Assembly: GCF_000741205.1 (NCBI RefSeq)
Contig: NZ_JGYW01000005.1
Coordinates: 370,818-434,817 of the forward strand
DNA: 64,000 nt
Direction: 5' to 3'
Source of the DNA: Bifidobacterium gallicum DSM 20093 = LMG 11596
Lineage (GTDB): Bacteria > Actinomycetota > Actinomycetes > Actinomycetales > Bifidobacteriaceae
Position numbers and translations under genes: made by a program. A model generated the notes under the pieces. That model did no database searches. It saw only the letters and a list, made by a program, of their open reading frames with translations, and was not told where the DNA came from. Positions 1 to 8,444 of the stretch are shown in pieces. How positions within the stretch are numbered: the stretch's first letter is position 1; each line of letters opens with the position of its first letter.

Positions 1-1
1 T

Positions 2-1474
2 GCCCGTGAATTCCATCAGATTGCCGGGCGTGCAGGTCGTATGGGATTCGATACGGAGGGTCTGGTTATTGCCGAGGCTCCCGAGTTTGAGATTGAAAAC
101 GCTCGTGCGATCGCCAAAGCCGGGGATGATCCGAAGAAACTCAAGAAAATCAAGCGTAAGAAAGCGCCTGAAGGATTTGTGGCTTGGAATGAGTCCACGT
201 TCGACAAGCTCATTGATGCCGAACCGGAAACGCTTAAACCTCATTTGGAGATTACACATTCCTTGGTGCTCAACATGGTGCAGCAAGGTGGTGATACACG
301 CAAGCGCGTCAGCCGTCTTATTGACGATTCATCGCAGACACCGGAAGAAAAAGAGAAGCTGCATCAGCGGGCTGACGAGATTTTCCAGACGCTGTTTGAT
401 ACGAATGTCATTGAAGTCGAAACTGATGAGGATGGCCGACAGTTCTATTACTTGACTGTGGAGATGCCCGACAATCTGGCATTGGACCAACCGCTCTCCC
501 CGTTCCTGCTTGCGGCACTTGAACTGCTCGACCCTGAATCACCCACTTATGCGCTGGACGTGCTTTCCATGGTCGAAGCCACGTTGGAAGACCCGCGTCA
601 GATTCTCAAAGCGCAGCAACGCCAAGCGCGTGATAAGGCTATGAGTGAGATGAAGGCTGATGGCGTGGAATACGACGAGCGCATGGAACGCTTGCAAGAA
701 ATCACTTACCCGAAGCCTTTGGAAGAGCTGCTGGACGCCGCGTTCACACAGTATCGCCATGATGTGCCATGGGCCAATGATTACTGGCTCTCGCCCAAGT
801 CAGTGGTACGCGACATGGTGGAAACGGCATCCGACTTCACGGGATACATCGCCCGCTACAACATCGCACGCTCCGAAGGCACGTTGCTGCGTTACCTGTC
901 TGACGCTTACCGCGCACTGGCATACACGGTGCCTCCTGAGAAACGCAATGAACAGCTCAGCGACATCATTTCATGGCTGCGTCTTGTGGTGCGCTCGATT
1001 GATTCGAGCCTCGTTGATGAATGGGAACAAGCCGGTACCACCGATTCGGAAACGGCAGCCAATCTTGCCGCGCCTAGCGTTGACAAGAACGCCGTTGTTG
1101 AAGACCGTCGAGGCCTTACCGTGCTCGTACGCAACGCCATGTGGCGCCGCGTGCAATTTATGGACCTTGAAGATGCAGAAACTTTGGGCACACTCGATCG
1201 ACCCTGGGGATATGGCCCCCACGAGTGGAACGATGTGCTCGACGATTTCTACGACCAGCATGAGTACGTGGGCATTGATGCGGCCGCTCGCAGCGGCGAA
1301 TGGTTCATCCTCGACGTGCGCGGTGAACTGGAAAACCATACTTGGAAGGTGCGCCAAATCATCGACGACTCCGACGGCGATCACGACTGGGCCATCACCG
1401 GCACCATCGACCTCGACGCCACCCAAGAAACCGGCGAAGTCGTCTTCAAGGAATACTCCGTCGACACCATCTGA
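2..1474 (+). CDS. DEAD/DEAH-box helicase with DUF3516 C-terminal domain (5' end outside window)
   Basis: The reading frame is open from the first bases of the window, so the N-terminal half with Walker A and B is missing. The visible part begins REFHQIAGRAGRMGFDT, which is motif VI of superfamily 2 helicases (the arginine finger region). About 450 residues follow that match the DUF3516 domain found C-terminal in actinobacterial DEAD/DEAH helicases. The last third is rich in acidic and aromatic residues, as in that family. Role: ATP-dependent RNA or DNA unwinding; the substrate is not known from sequence. The internal ATG at position 41 is not the start, because the helicase motif lies upstream of it. 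A strong hairpin follows the stop. Confidence 0.85.
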   Translation, partial: AREFHQIAGRAGRMGFDTEGLVIAEAPEFEIENARAIAKAGDDPKKLKKIKRKKAPEGFVAWNESTFDKLIDAEPETLKPHLEITHSLVLNMVQQGGDTRKRVSRLIDDSSQTPEEKEKLHQRADEIFQTLFDTNVIEVETDEDGRQFYYLTVEMPDNLALDQPLSPFLLAALELLDPESPTYALDVLSMVEATLEDPRQILKAQQRQARDKAMSEMKADGVEYDERMERLQEITYPKPLEELLDAAFTQYRHDVPWANDYWLSPKSVVRDMVETASDFTGYIARYNIARSEGTLLRYLSDAYRALAYTVPPEKRNEQLSDIISWLRLVVRSIDSSLVDEWEQAGTTDSETAANLAAPSVDKNAVVEDRRGLTVLVRNAMWRRVQFMDLEDAETLGTLDRPWGYGPHEWNDVLDDFYDQHEYVGIDAAARSGEWFILDVRGELENHTWKVRQIIDDSDGDHDWAITGTIDLDATQETGEVVFKEYSVDTI

Positions 1475-1531
1475 TGCCACAACGCTCAATCGACATCTCC
1501 AATTCCCATAATTCAGTAAAATTGGCAGTCA

Positions 1532-1577
1532 AAAACAGGTGGTGCTGCATATGTAGATATGCAGACCACCTGTTTTG
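1532..1577 (+). terminator. Hairpin terminator after the helicase gene
   Basis: AACAGGTGGT pairs with ACCACCTGTT, and inside it CTGCATAT pairs with ATATGCAG around a GTAG loop, giving an almost unbroken stem of about 18 bp. It is followed by TTTTGC and preceded by AAAAA, so it could work in both directions. Confidence 0.75.
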
Positions 1578-1771
1578 CAATGAGGCAACAGTATTCAGTT
1601 TCTCGCACTCATGAGCAGTCAATACATCGCAAATATTCTAATATTTGCAATATATGTTCCCTCAGGAATAATGAATCCAACAATTAGCATTGTTTGTTCA
1701 TTGTGACATTAGAATTAACATTATAAAATATTTTGCATGAAATACACTTTCAACGATGAAAGATTAGACTT

Positions 1772-2041
1772 ATGCCAAAACTGATAATTGCTGTCATTGT
1801 TGCATTCCTTTCCATAGGAAGCCATTTTTACACACCACACATTTCAGAGACTGACGAGAGCCACCCACTTTCTCAACAATCAATCCATACTGTTGTATGG
1901 AGAAAGCCAATCGATTGGGGCGATCTGTTGCATGTCTACCGATCAAAGAACGAATGCTTCCGAGCAATAAAGTATGTTGAGCATAGATTCCCCAATACAC
2001 ATTGCCGCCCAATCCCGACGGTAATCGTACATGGTTATTAA
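1772..2041 (+). CDS. Small hypothetical protein with N-terminal signal or membrane segment
   Basis: An 89-residue ORF in an AT-rich islet between the helicase terminator and ppk2. It starts with a short basic end and a hydrophobic stretch (LIIAVIVAFLSIG), which suggests export or a membrane anchor. The rest is polar with two cysteines. I do not recognise the family. The ribosome-binding site is weak. The same frame stays open for 107 more codons after the TAA at 2039-2041, so this may be the first half of a gene broken by one stop codon. Base composition differs from the G+C-rich neighbours, which fits acquired or decaying DNA. Confidence 0.4.
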   Translation: MPKLIIAVIVAFLSIGSHFYTPHISETDESHPLSQQSIHTVVWRKPIDWGDLLHVYRSKNECFRAIKYVEHRFPNTHCRPIPTVIVHGY

Positions 2042-2164
2042 TGGGAGGCCATCTCGCCACCACACAAATCGAATACCGCAAGCATCCCAAAAGGCCACAC
2101 CAGGCAAGCATGGTCCCTGCGCGAAGCCTTACTGCAGCGCCTGGATGATCGAGAAGCTTTCCCC

Positions 2165-2362
2165 ATGGCACACGAATGTGTGGAGAGTTTGACATATCGG
2201 ATATTCCCCGAACCTCCTCGACCGACAATCTATGTGTTAGTTTGGGAGTTCATGAATTCCATGCAAAACATCGAGTATCGCATGCAATGCATCGAACAAG
2301 ATTCACCATTGCCAGATGGATTCTTTTCAATCACACAAGGGATTCAGGAGAATAATTATTAA
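2165..2362 (+). CDS. Small hypothetical ORF, possibly the second half of a broken gene
   Basis: 65 codons from the first ATG, in the same frame as the preceding ORF and separated from it only by the TAA at 2039-2041 plus 41 sense codons without an ATG. No Shine-Dalgarno precedes the ATG. Composition is AT-rich and there is no recognisable domain. It ends 1 bp before the stop of the convergent ppk2. It may be a remnant of a 197-codon gene, or noise. Confidence 0.25.
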   Translation: MAHECVESLTYRIFPEPPRPTIYVLVWEFMNSMQNIEYRMQCIEQDSPLPDGFFSITQGIQENNY

Positions 2363-2363
2363 T

Positions 2364-3392
2364 TCACCTTTCATTCAATTGATTGATAATCGATTCGCGG
2401 TCAACGTCCAGTGACGGCCATGTCATGTTGAAGTTCTTCATCGTGTTGCGCAGCAGTTCGGAGACGACCATGCGTGAGTACCAGCGCTGGTCACTTGGAA
2501 TCAAATACCAAGGAGCCCATGTGGTGCTGGTGCGTTCAAATACGTCTTGCCAGGCTGTCATGTAGTCGTTCCAGCGGTCACGAGCTTCCAAATCACTGGG
2601 GTCGAATTTCCAGAATTTGCGCGGGTCATCCAAACGACCTAAGAAATGCTGTTTCTGCGCTTCCTTGCTGGAGACCAAGTAGAACTTCAGTACGGCACAG
2701 CCTGAGGCAACGAGGTTATGTTCGAATTCATTGACTTCGTCATATCGCTGCATCCACTCATCTTCAGGCAATGTGCCATAGACATGGGGCATCACGATGT
2801 CTTCATATTGGGACCGATCGAAGATGGCAATCCAACCCGGGTTCGGCAGTTCCTTGCGAATACGCCACAGGTAATTGTGGTCCTTCTCCACAGCGGTTGG
2901 AGCTCCGAAGCCGTGATAATGGATGCCCATCGGATTGACCTGACTGAACACATGCTTGACGATGCCACCTTTGCCTGAAGCATCCATGCCCTGCAAGATA
3001 ATCAGCACCCTGCGCATGTCGCCACGAGTACCGTTCGCATACATGAGCTGCTGGTAGCGTTCAATTTCCAATGCGCTCAAATCAAGGAACCGTTGGCATT
3101 CCTCTTTGGTGCCATGGAACCCCGGCGTGGACCCCGCATCAATATCAGTCAGATGCGTTTCATTCTTACGGAACACCAACCGTTGGGCTGGCGGCTGCGT
3201 GAACACCGAACTGAGTTTCTCACTGGCTTTTGCCGCCGCAGTCATGCGTTCAACCACATCATCCATCGTGTTGATCTTGGCGATGCGCTTTTCAATCTTC
3301 TTGAGCTTCTTACCGATATCCGACCGCTTGGCGGTCTCTTTCTTGGTTTTCGACGCCTTTTTGGCTTGCTTCTTGCCTGTATCCGCTGCCAT
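2364..3392 (-). CDS. ppk2: PPK2-family polyphosphate kinase / polyphosphate:nucleotide phosphotransferase
   Basis: 342 residues. Transfers phosphate between inorganic polyphosphate and nucleotides in the cytosol. The PPK2 fold is clear: Walker A GMDASGKGG at about residues 135-143, the Walker B/lid motif DRSQYED at 192-198, and the conserved HYHGFGAPT and WAPWYLIPSD segments. The first 40 residues are lysine-rich and probably disordered, longer than in the minimal enzyme. Whether it acts on AMP, ADP or GDP cannot be decided by eye. No strong Shine-Dalgarno precedes the ATG. The gene is transcribed alone, with a long non-coding region upstream that contains the 53-bp palindrome array. Confidence 0.9.
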   Translation of the reverse strand: MAADTGKKQAKKASKTKKETAKRSDIGKKLKKIEKRIAKINTMDDVVERMTAAAKASEKLSSVFTQPPAQRLVFRKNETHLTDIDAGSTPGFHGTKEECQRFLDLSALEIERYQQLMYANGTRGDMRRVLIILQGMDASGKGGIVKHVFSQVNPMGIHYHGFGAPTAVEKDHNYLWRIRKELPNPGWIAIFDRSQYEDIVMPHVYGTLPEDEWMQRYDEVNEFEHNLVASGCAVLKFYLVSSKEAQKQHFLGRLDDPRKFWKFDPSDLEARDRWNDYMTAWQDVFERTSTTWAPWYLIPSDQRWYSRMVVSELLRNTMKNFNMTWPSLDVDRESIINQLNER

Positions 3393-3808
3393 GGAGCCGA
3401 TTGTGGCGCGTTATTCTGTGAATTCCATCAAAACCCGCCGATACCTCAAAACTAAGAAACCGGTGCTTTAGCCCGTCGTCCCCACATCAGTGCATGCGTA
3501 GCATACAGTCGTTTCATCTATCACTATCCGTAGCTAACTAAGGCCCTAACTACAGTTCATACGTATTACGAGGTTTATTATCATGTGCCACTGCAATATT
3601 CCAGCCACACAAACGTAAGAACATATATGGCACGTCTCTTCTGATAGGTACATCTCGCGCAGCAAATAGCAGAGAGGTTCCAACCTCTCCATTTCGCCAT
3701 CGCGGCCGAGAATGTTTACTCAGGAGAATCATCTTTGGAACTGGTCGATGTGCTAGACGAACACACTCTGTTGCTACAACATGCATAGTTGCTACACAGA
3801 ATGACAGC

Positions 3809-4175
3809 GCATGAAGGTGTGGTTTTGGTGTACCGGCCGGTACCGGAAAACTACGGATTCAAGGTTGGTTTGTGATCTTTGCTTATCGGGTCGGTAAGCA
3901 AAGACGCATTTTCTGGTATAGAAGTGCAGTTTTCCTGACCAGGCTGGTAAGGAAAGATGCGGTTTTGGAAGCAGAAATGTAATTATCCTGACCATGCTGG
4001 TCAGGAAAGATGCATTTTCAGGACCGGAATTGTAGTTTTGCTGACCATGCTGGTCAGGAAAGATGCACTTTGGGGGCTGAAAGTGCAGTTTTGCTGACCA
4101 AACTGGTTAGCAAAGATGCATGTTGGGGCACCTGCGCATGAGCTGAGCATGAAGGTGCGGCTCTGGTGATGCCAG
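3809..4175. repeat. Array of six palindromic units with exact 53-bp period
   Basis: Equivalent cores start at 3829, 3882, 3935, 3988, 4041 and 4094, each 53 bp apart. The best-preserved core is CTGACCATGCTGGTCAG in units 4 and 5; the others are diverged but stay palindromic (GTACCGGCCGGTAC in unit 1, CTGACCAAACTGGTTAG in unit 6). Most cores are followed by AAAGATGCA-like bases, and several units contain a second weaker inverted repeat such as GCACTTT with AAAGTGC in unit 5. A 22-bp imperfect direct repeat beginning GCATGAAGGTG flanks both sides, near 3809 and 4147. No matching protein-coding signal was found. Confidence 0.85.
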
Positions 4176-4368
4176 CAGGGATGAAACGACGCAGGTAGGA
4201 GCAGCAACGCGCGCGCGTCACTTCCCCATCCGCCGCAATTGGTGTTGGAGTGTCTATCCGTCATGGTTGTTGTGGCCGTTGGTTGGCCTTATTCGTCTGC
4301 GACGAAGGCCACGCACTCCGCAGCCAGAAGAGCAAGACCTACGCATCTGGGTTTGCCTACACAACGCA

Positions 4369-4407
4369 CCAGGTCCGGCTCCCCATTTTCAGGGGAACCG
4401 GACCTGG
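4369..4407 (-). terminator. Strong hairpin downstream of the glutamate transporter operon
   Basis: CCAGGTCCGGCTCCCC pairs with GGGGAACCGGACCTGG with one mismatch around a 7-nt loop. It lies about 90 bp past the stop of the last transporter gene on the minus strand. There is no T-run after it, so it may be a stability hairpin rather than a classic intrinsic terminator. Confidence 0.5.
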
Positions 4408-4500
4408 CATCTTCAATCAGCACACGTGCAAGCGGGTTGCCGTGGCAGCGCAGCGCAGCGCCAGCCACCTCGGCACCTCAGCATCTACACCGCATCAGCG

Positions 4501-5763
4501 CTAGAACGCGGGCTTCGTGTTGTCGTTGTCACGTCCTGTGCCACCGTTGCGGCGCCACGGATGCTTTTTCGGCTTCGACTTCGCCTTGGGCTTCAGCTCA
4601 TCATTCGCCTCAGCCGCACCGGCACCAGCACCGACGGTCCCAGGCAGCGGCCCATCCGGCGGTTGTACGAGTTGGAACTCGCCCGTGGGCTCAGGATATT
4701 CGCGATCGCGCGCAGCCGAGACCACATGCTGGCTTTCCGGATGCGTCTCATCAAAGCCCTGCTGGTAGCGCGTAGCGCGCCACTTGTGGATGCTCGCGTT
4801 GGTGCCACGGTGATGCACATGGTACAAACGCTGCATACCACCCAATGGCTGCTCTTCGTGTGCCACGGCGATCTGGTTCACGTTTGACGGATCCATGATG
4901 GCGATTGGAGCCAACGGTTCAGCTTCGGTCGGCGCCATCGTGCGCTCTTGCATGCGTGTGGGCAGCCATTCAGCCAGCTTCGACAACGCCGCGCAGACGA
5001 TGAAGTAGATGACGGCGGCCACCACGAGCGTTTGCAAAATGTTGAAGTACATCGAGCCCAAGCGACGCGACTCCTGCAGCAGATCCGTATACATGATGAT
5101 CGAGCCCAGAGCCGTATCCTTGAGCACCACGACGAGCTGCGTCACAGCGGCAGGCAGCATGGCGAAGATCGCCTGCGGCACTTCGACTTGCATCAGTGAC
5201 TGTGTGCGCGTCAGACCCAACGCCAATGAGGCTTCTCGTTGGCCATTGGGCAAGTTGCCCACGCCGGAACGCACGAGCTCAGCGATGACGGAGCCGTTAT
5301 AGAGCACCAGAGAAATAACCACAGCCCAATACGACGGGCTATCCCAGCCGATGAACGCGAACGCACGCCAGAAGAAAATCATCATGATCAGCACGGGCAC
5401 GGCTCGGCAGAACTCCACCACAATGCCGCACACGCCACGCAGCAGCACGTTCGGCAGCAAACGGCCGACGCCCAGAATCAAGCCAAACAGCACGGCCCCC
5501 ACCACGGCGAGCAGGGACGCGCGAATCGTGGCCCACAAACCCGGCAGATAGAAGTCGGACCAAGCCTCACCATCCAAAGCGGGCTTCCACAGCTCCCAGC
5601 TGAGCTGGTTCTCGCCATCCGGCGGATTGTGCAAGCGTAGAAGGATCAGCACGAGCACAATCACAAAAATGATGCCGGCCACCCAATTGGCAATACGGAT
5701 GCGCTTGAGGGCCTTGGGGCCCGGAGCGTCGAACAGAACGGATTCACCTGTTGCACTAGCCAT
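4501..5763 (-). CDS. gluD: Glutamate/amino-acid ABC transporter permease (GluD-type) with long C-terminal tail
   Basis: 420 residues. Membrane subunit of a polar amino acid importer of the His/Glu/Gln family. Transmembrane segments lie at about residues 25-45, 75-100, 110-140, 150-170 and 240-265. The EAA loop reads EASLALGLTRTQSLMQVEVPQA and contacts the ATPase. From about residue 275 on, roughly 145 residues are hydrophilic and rich in Pro, Lys and Glu, ending in a basic stretch; this tail is much longer than in a usual permease of about 270 residues. The start has a strong AGGAGG and lies 3 bp after the gluC stop. Last gene of the gluABCD operon. Confidence 0.88.
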   Translation of the reverse strand: MASATGESVLFDAPGPKALKRIRIANWVAGIIFVIVLVLILLRLHNPPDGENQLSWELWKPALDGEAWSDFYLPGLWATIRASLLAVVGAVLFGLILGVGRLLPNVLLRGVCGIVVEFCRAVPVLIMMIFFWRAFAFIGWDSPSYWAVVISLVLYNGSVIAELVRSGVGNLPNGQREASLALGLTRTQSLMQVEVPQAIFAMLPAAVTQLVVVLKDTALGSIIMYTDLLQESRRLGSMYFNILQTLVVAAVIYFIVCAALSKLAEWLPTRMQERTMAPTEAEPLAPIAIMDPSNVNQIAVAHEEQPLGGMQRLYHVHHRGTNASIHKWRATRYQQGFDETHPESQHVVSAARDREYPEPTGEFQLVQPPDGPLPGTVGAGAGAAEANDELKPKAKSKPKKHPWRRNGGTGRDNDNTKPAF

Positions 5764-5766
5764 GGT

Positions 5767-6444
5767 TCACCTCCTGACTGCAAGTTTGTTCGACAGGAAC
5801 GTGGTCAACACGCCAATCGGGATGATCAAAATCACGTAACCGATCGCGAAGATCAAGAAGATCTGGATAATCACGTCGGGGCGGAACTCGATCATCTCGC
5901 TCATCAGCGAGGACGTTTCGGTCGCCACTGACGCGGCCGCCGCCACTGTCGAGTTCTTCAGCAACGCGATCAGCGTGTTGCCCAGCGGCGCCACCGAACC
6001 GCGGAACGCCTGTGGCAAAATGATCAGCGTGGCTGACTGGAAGAAGTTCAATCCCAGCGCGCGCCCCGCTTCAGCCTGACCCAGCGGCACCGTGTTGATG
6101 CCCGAACGCAGCGATTCGCAGACGAACGCCGCCGTATACAAGCTCAAGCCGACCACTGCCAGCCAGAAGAAGTTCGTGTTGAAGTTGTCGGAGAAGCTCA
6201 CTTTGAGCTGTGCGAACACGCCGAGCACCATGAACACCATGATGATCGTCAACGGCATGTTCTTGAACAGCTCCACATACGCTCCTGCAACCTTGCGCAG
6301 CGAGGTGATCGGGCTGATGCGCATCATCACGAGGATCACACCGAGCACAGCCGAAATCAGCGCGGCCCACAACGTCAGTTCAATGTTGACGAGGAACGCG
6401 CCAAGAATGTCATACTTCTGGAAGAGTTCAACAAAAACCTGCAT
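5767..6444 (-). CDS. gluC: Glutamate/amino-acid ABC transporter permease (GluC-type)
   Basis: 225 residues from ATG 6444 (MQVFVELFQK), chosen because it sits just after the gluB stop at 6446; an upstream in-frame ATG would overlap gluB by about 100 bp. Inner-membrane permease of the HisM/GlnP family. It has transmembrane segments at about residues 18-45, 55-75, 90-115 and 190-220, and the EAA loop QAEAGRALGLNFFQSATLIILPQA. Probably forms a heterodimer with GluD, with GluA as ATPase and GluB as the binding lipoprotein. Length is normal. Confidence 0.9.
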   Translation of the reverse strand: MQVFVELFQKYDILGAFLVNIELTLWAALISAVLGVILVMMRISPITSLRKVAGAYVELFKNMPLTIIMVFMVLGVFAQLKVSFSDNFNTNFFWLAVVGLSLYTAAFVCESLRSGINTVPLGQAEAGRALGLNFFQSATLIILPQAFRGSVAPLGNTLIALLKNSTVAAAASVATETSSLMSEMIEFRPDVIIQIFLIFAIGYVILIIPIGVLTTFLSNKLAVRR

Positions 6445-6445
6445 G

Positions 6446-7291
6446 TCACTCCCCTTCCGTCGGGGTTGGCGGGTTGAACTTGGGATTCGGCGTGAATCCC
6501 GTACCTTTCGTGTTTGCATCCAGGGCACGCTGCCAACTGCCGTCCTCAATCATTTCGGTAATGGCCGCGTTGATTTTGGTTGCCAGTTCAGTGTCACCTT
6601 TCTTGATGCCCACACCGTAATACTCTTCCGTGAACGGTTGTCCGACCACTTTGAGCTTGCCGCGCGAGTTCGCCGCCAGGCCCGCGAGAATAATGTCGTC
6701 GGTCGTCACGGCGTCCACAATGCCCGAGAACAGTGCCGTCGCGCATTCCGCGTAGCTGGGCTGTTCCATGAGCTGCACTTCGCTGGCGAACTTTTCCTTG
6801 ACCGTCACGGCCGAGGTGGAGCCCGTCACCGAGCACAACCGCTTGCCGTTCAAATCTTGCGGCCCTTTGATTGAATCGTCGTCGGCACGCACCATCAGGT
6901 CCTGGCCGGCCACGAAGTACGGGCCTGCGAACGACACGGCCTGCTTACGCGCGTCCGTGATCGAGTAGGTGGCCAGGATCATGTCCACGTCACCGTTTTG
7001 CAGCATTGCTTCACGCTGTTTGGGCGGGGCTTCTTTCCACACGATATCCGCGTCGGAGTAGCCCAGGGAGTTGGCGATATAACGCGCCACATCCACGTCG
7101 AATCCTTCATAAGTGCCGGATTTTTTGAATCCCAGGCCCGGCTGGTCGAATTTGATACCGATGCGGATTTTGCCTTCCTCATTGGATTCGTTCGACCCGC
7201 ACGCCGCCACTGACACGACGCAGGCCACCGCGCATGCAGCCGCCGCGACGCGTCGCATGACGCGTGCCGTCAATGATTGTTGCTTCTTCAT
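6446..7291 (-). CDS. gluB: Glutamate/amino-acid ABC transporter substrate-binding lipoprotein (GluB-type)
   Basis: 281 residues from ATG 7291, which follows GGAAAG at good spacing; longer starts are possible but less supported. N-terminal lipoprotein signal: basic start, hydrophobic segment and lipobox VAAC, with the cysteine as the lipidated residue. The body matches solute-binding family 3: the YEGFDVDVARYIANSLGY segment, the SITDARKQAVSFAGPYF segment, and LNGKRLCSVTGSTSAVTV. Located on the outer face of the membrane, it delivers glutamate or a related amino acid to GluC/GluD. Lies between gluA and gluC. Confidence 0.92.
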   Translation of the reverse strand: MKKQQSLTARVMRRVAAAACAVACVVSVAACGSNESNEEGKIRIGIKFDQPGLGFKKSGTYEGFDVDVARYIANSLGYSDADIVWKEAPPKQREAMLQNGDVDMILATYSITDARKQAVSFAGPYFVAGQDLMVRADDDSIKGPQDLNGKRLCSVTGSTSAVTVKEKFASEVQLMEQPSYAECATALFSGIVDAVTTDDIILAGLAANSRGKLKVVGQPFTEEYYGVGIKKGDTELATKINAAITEMIEDGSWQRALDANTKGTGFTPNPKFNPPTPTEGE

Positions 7292-7339
7292 ACAGTCGCT
7301 TTCCATTTGGGTTGCGTTCGTTCGCGTGTGCACCCGCGC

Positions 7340-8137
7340 TCAGTGCGTGAGGATCTTCGACAGGAAGTCCTTGGCACGTTCCGTCTTGGGGTGTTCGAAG
7401 AATGCGTCGGGCGTATCTTGTTCAAGAATCTGGCCGTCCGCCATGAATACGATGCGGTCGGCTGCCTTGCGTGCGAAGCCCATCTCGTGTGTGACGCACA
7501 GCATCGTCATGCCTTCGTGCGCAAGTTCGACCATCACGTCGAGCACTTCGTTGACCATTTCCGGATCGAGTGCCGAGGTCGGCTCGTCGAACAGCATCAC
7601 TTTGGGATGCATGGCGAGCGCTCGGGCGATGGCCACGCGTTGCTGCTGGCCGCCAGAGAGTTGCGATGGCATTTTGTTGGCTTGGGATGCCACACCGACG
7701 CGGTCGAGCAAATCCATGGCCTCGCGTTCGGCTTCCACTTTGTTGCGTTTGCGCACTTTGATTGGTGCGAGCGTAACGTTGTCGAGGATTGTTTTGTTGG
7801 CGAACAGGTTGAATGACTGGAACACCATGCCGACTTCCGCGCGCAGCTGGGCCAGCGCCTTGCCTTCTTGCGGCAGCGATTGGCCGTCGATGCGGATGTC
7901 ACCTGAATCGATGGTTTCGAGTCGGTTGATGGTGCGGCACATCGTTGACTTGCCCGATCCGGACGGTCCGACGATGACGAGCACCTCACCTTTGTTGACT
8001 TTGAGATTGATATCTTTGAGTACGTGCAGCGCACCGAAATGCTTCTCCACGTGATCGAGTTCCACGAGCACGTGCGGCTTGTCCGCACCGCCCGCCACGG
8101 TCGCCTGAGGCGTGTCTACTACGTTCGTCTGTGTCAT
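7340..8137 (-). CDS. gluA: Glutamate/amino-acid ABC transporter ATP-binding protein (GluA-type)
   Basis: 265 residues. Energises amino acid import. Walker [11 protein letters not shown]-loop MVFQSFNLF, signature [15 protein letters not shown], Walker [14 protein letters not shown] and the switch His in [10 protein letters not shown] are all intact. The first 25 residues are a variable extension. First gene of the operon. There is no Shine-Dalgarno: the ATG follows AAACTACACGGTT, and a TATAAA at 8147-8152 on the minus strand lies about 10 bp upstream of the start codon. A leaderless or near-leaderless transcript is therefore likely. An inverted repeat TAACCGT / ACGGTTA (8137-8172) spans this promoter and could be an operator. 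Confidence 0.93.
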   Translation of the reverse strand: MTQTNVVDTPQATVAGGADKPHVLVELDHVEKHFGALHVLKDINLKVNKGEVLVIVGPSGSGKSTMCRTINRLETIDSGDIRIDGQSLPQEGKALAQLRAEVGMVFQSFNLFANKTILDNVTLAPIKVRKRNKVEAEREAMDLLDRVGVASQANKMPSQLSGGQQQRVAIARALAMHPKVMLFDEPTSALDPEMVNEVLDVMVELAHEGMTMLCVTHEMGFARKAADRIVFMADGQILEQDTPDAFFEHPKTERAKDFLSKILTH

Positions 8138-8172
8138 AACCGTGTAGTTTATAAAGATTTTGTAAACGGTTA
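8137..8172 (-). promoter_or_regulatory. Probable gluA promoter with inverted repeat
   Basis: TAACCGT at 8137-8143 and ACGGTTA at 8166-8172 form an inverted repeat around a minus-strand TATAAA (candidate -10). The position places transcription start within a few bases of the gluA ATG. No good -35 box was found. The rest of the 8173-8390 gap shows nothing else clear. Confidence 0.4.
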
Positions 8173-8391
8173 CTTCTGATTTGCTGCAAATAGGTCAGCC
8201 TCACCCCTCCCGCCTACGATCCGTACTGCGTTTGTTGTCGGCGGCCTTAGGTGGCATGCTGTGGTAAACGCTTGAAATCTGGCCGTTTGTCCGCTTCGGC
8301 GAATACGAGCGACAAAATATGTCACCCGGATTTGCGTAGTACGCTGCGTATTCTCTGGGAGCAAAATAACTGATGGCGCATGGCAGCAATC

Positions 8392-8419
8392 AAAAAGCCG
8401 GCTGCCGAATGACAGCCGG
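8392..8419 (-). terminator. Intrinsic terminator of the alpha/beta hydrolase gene
   Basis: On the minus strand CCGGCTG pairs with CAGCCGG around an 8-nt loop and is followed by CTTTTTG, 25 bp past the hydrolase stop. Classic rho-independent form. Confidence 0.85.
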
Positions 8420-8444
8420 TGGTGAGCGATCAGCTTTCGTACGT

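Larger units (their letters stand above)
3393..4500. other. 1.1-kb intergenic region without a convincing gene
   Basis: This stretch lies upstream of ppk2 and downstream of the glutamate transporter operon. Short ORFs occur on both strands, but those in 3790-4264 run through tandem repeats and none has a ribosome-binding site or a recognisable domain. It holds the 53-bp palindrome array and a strong hairpin near the transporter's 3' end. The 3393-3790 part shows no clear feature beyond being the likely ppk2 promoter region. Confidence 0.7.

Noticed and set aside
3809-4175. CRISPR array
   Set aside because: The units are similar over the whole 53 bp with no variable spacers of equal length, and there are no cas genes in the window.
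3792-4264. Two minus-strand ORFs of 67 and 87 codons
   Set aside because: They run through the palindrome array; no ribosome-binding site and no domain.
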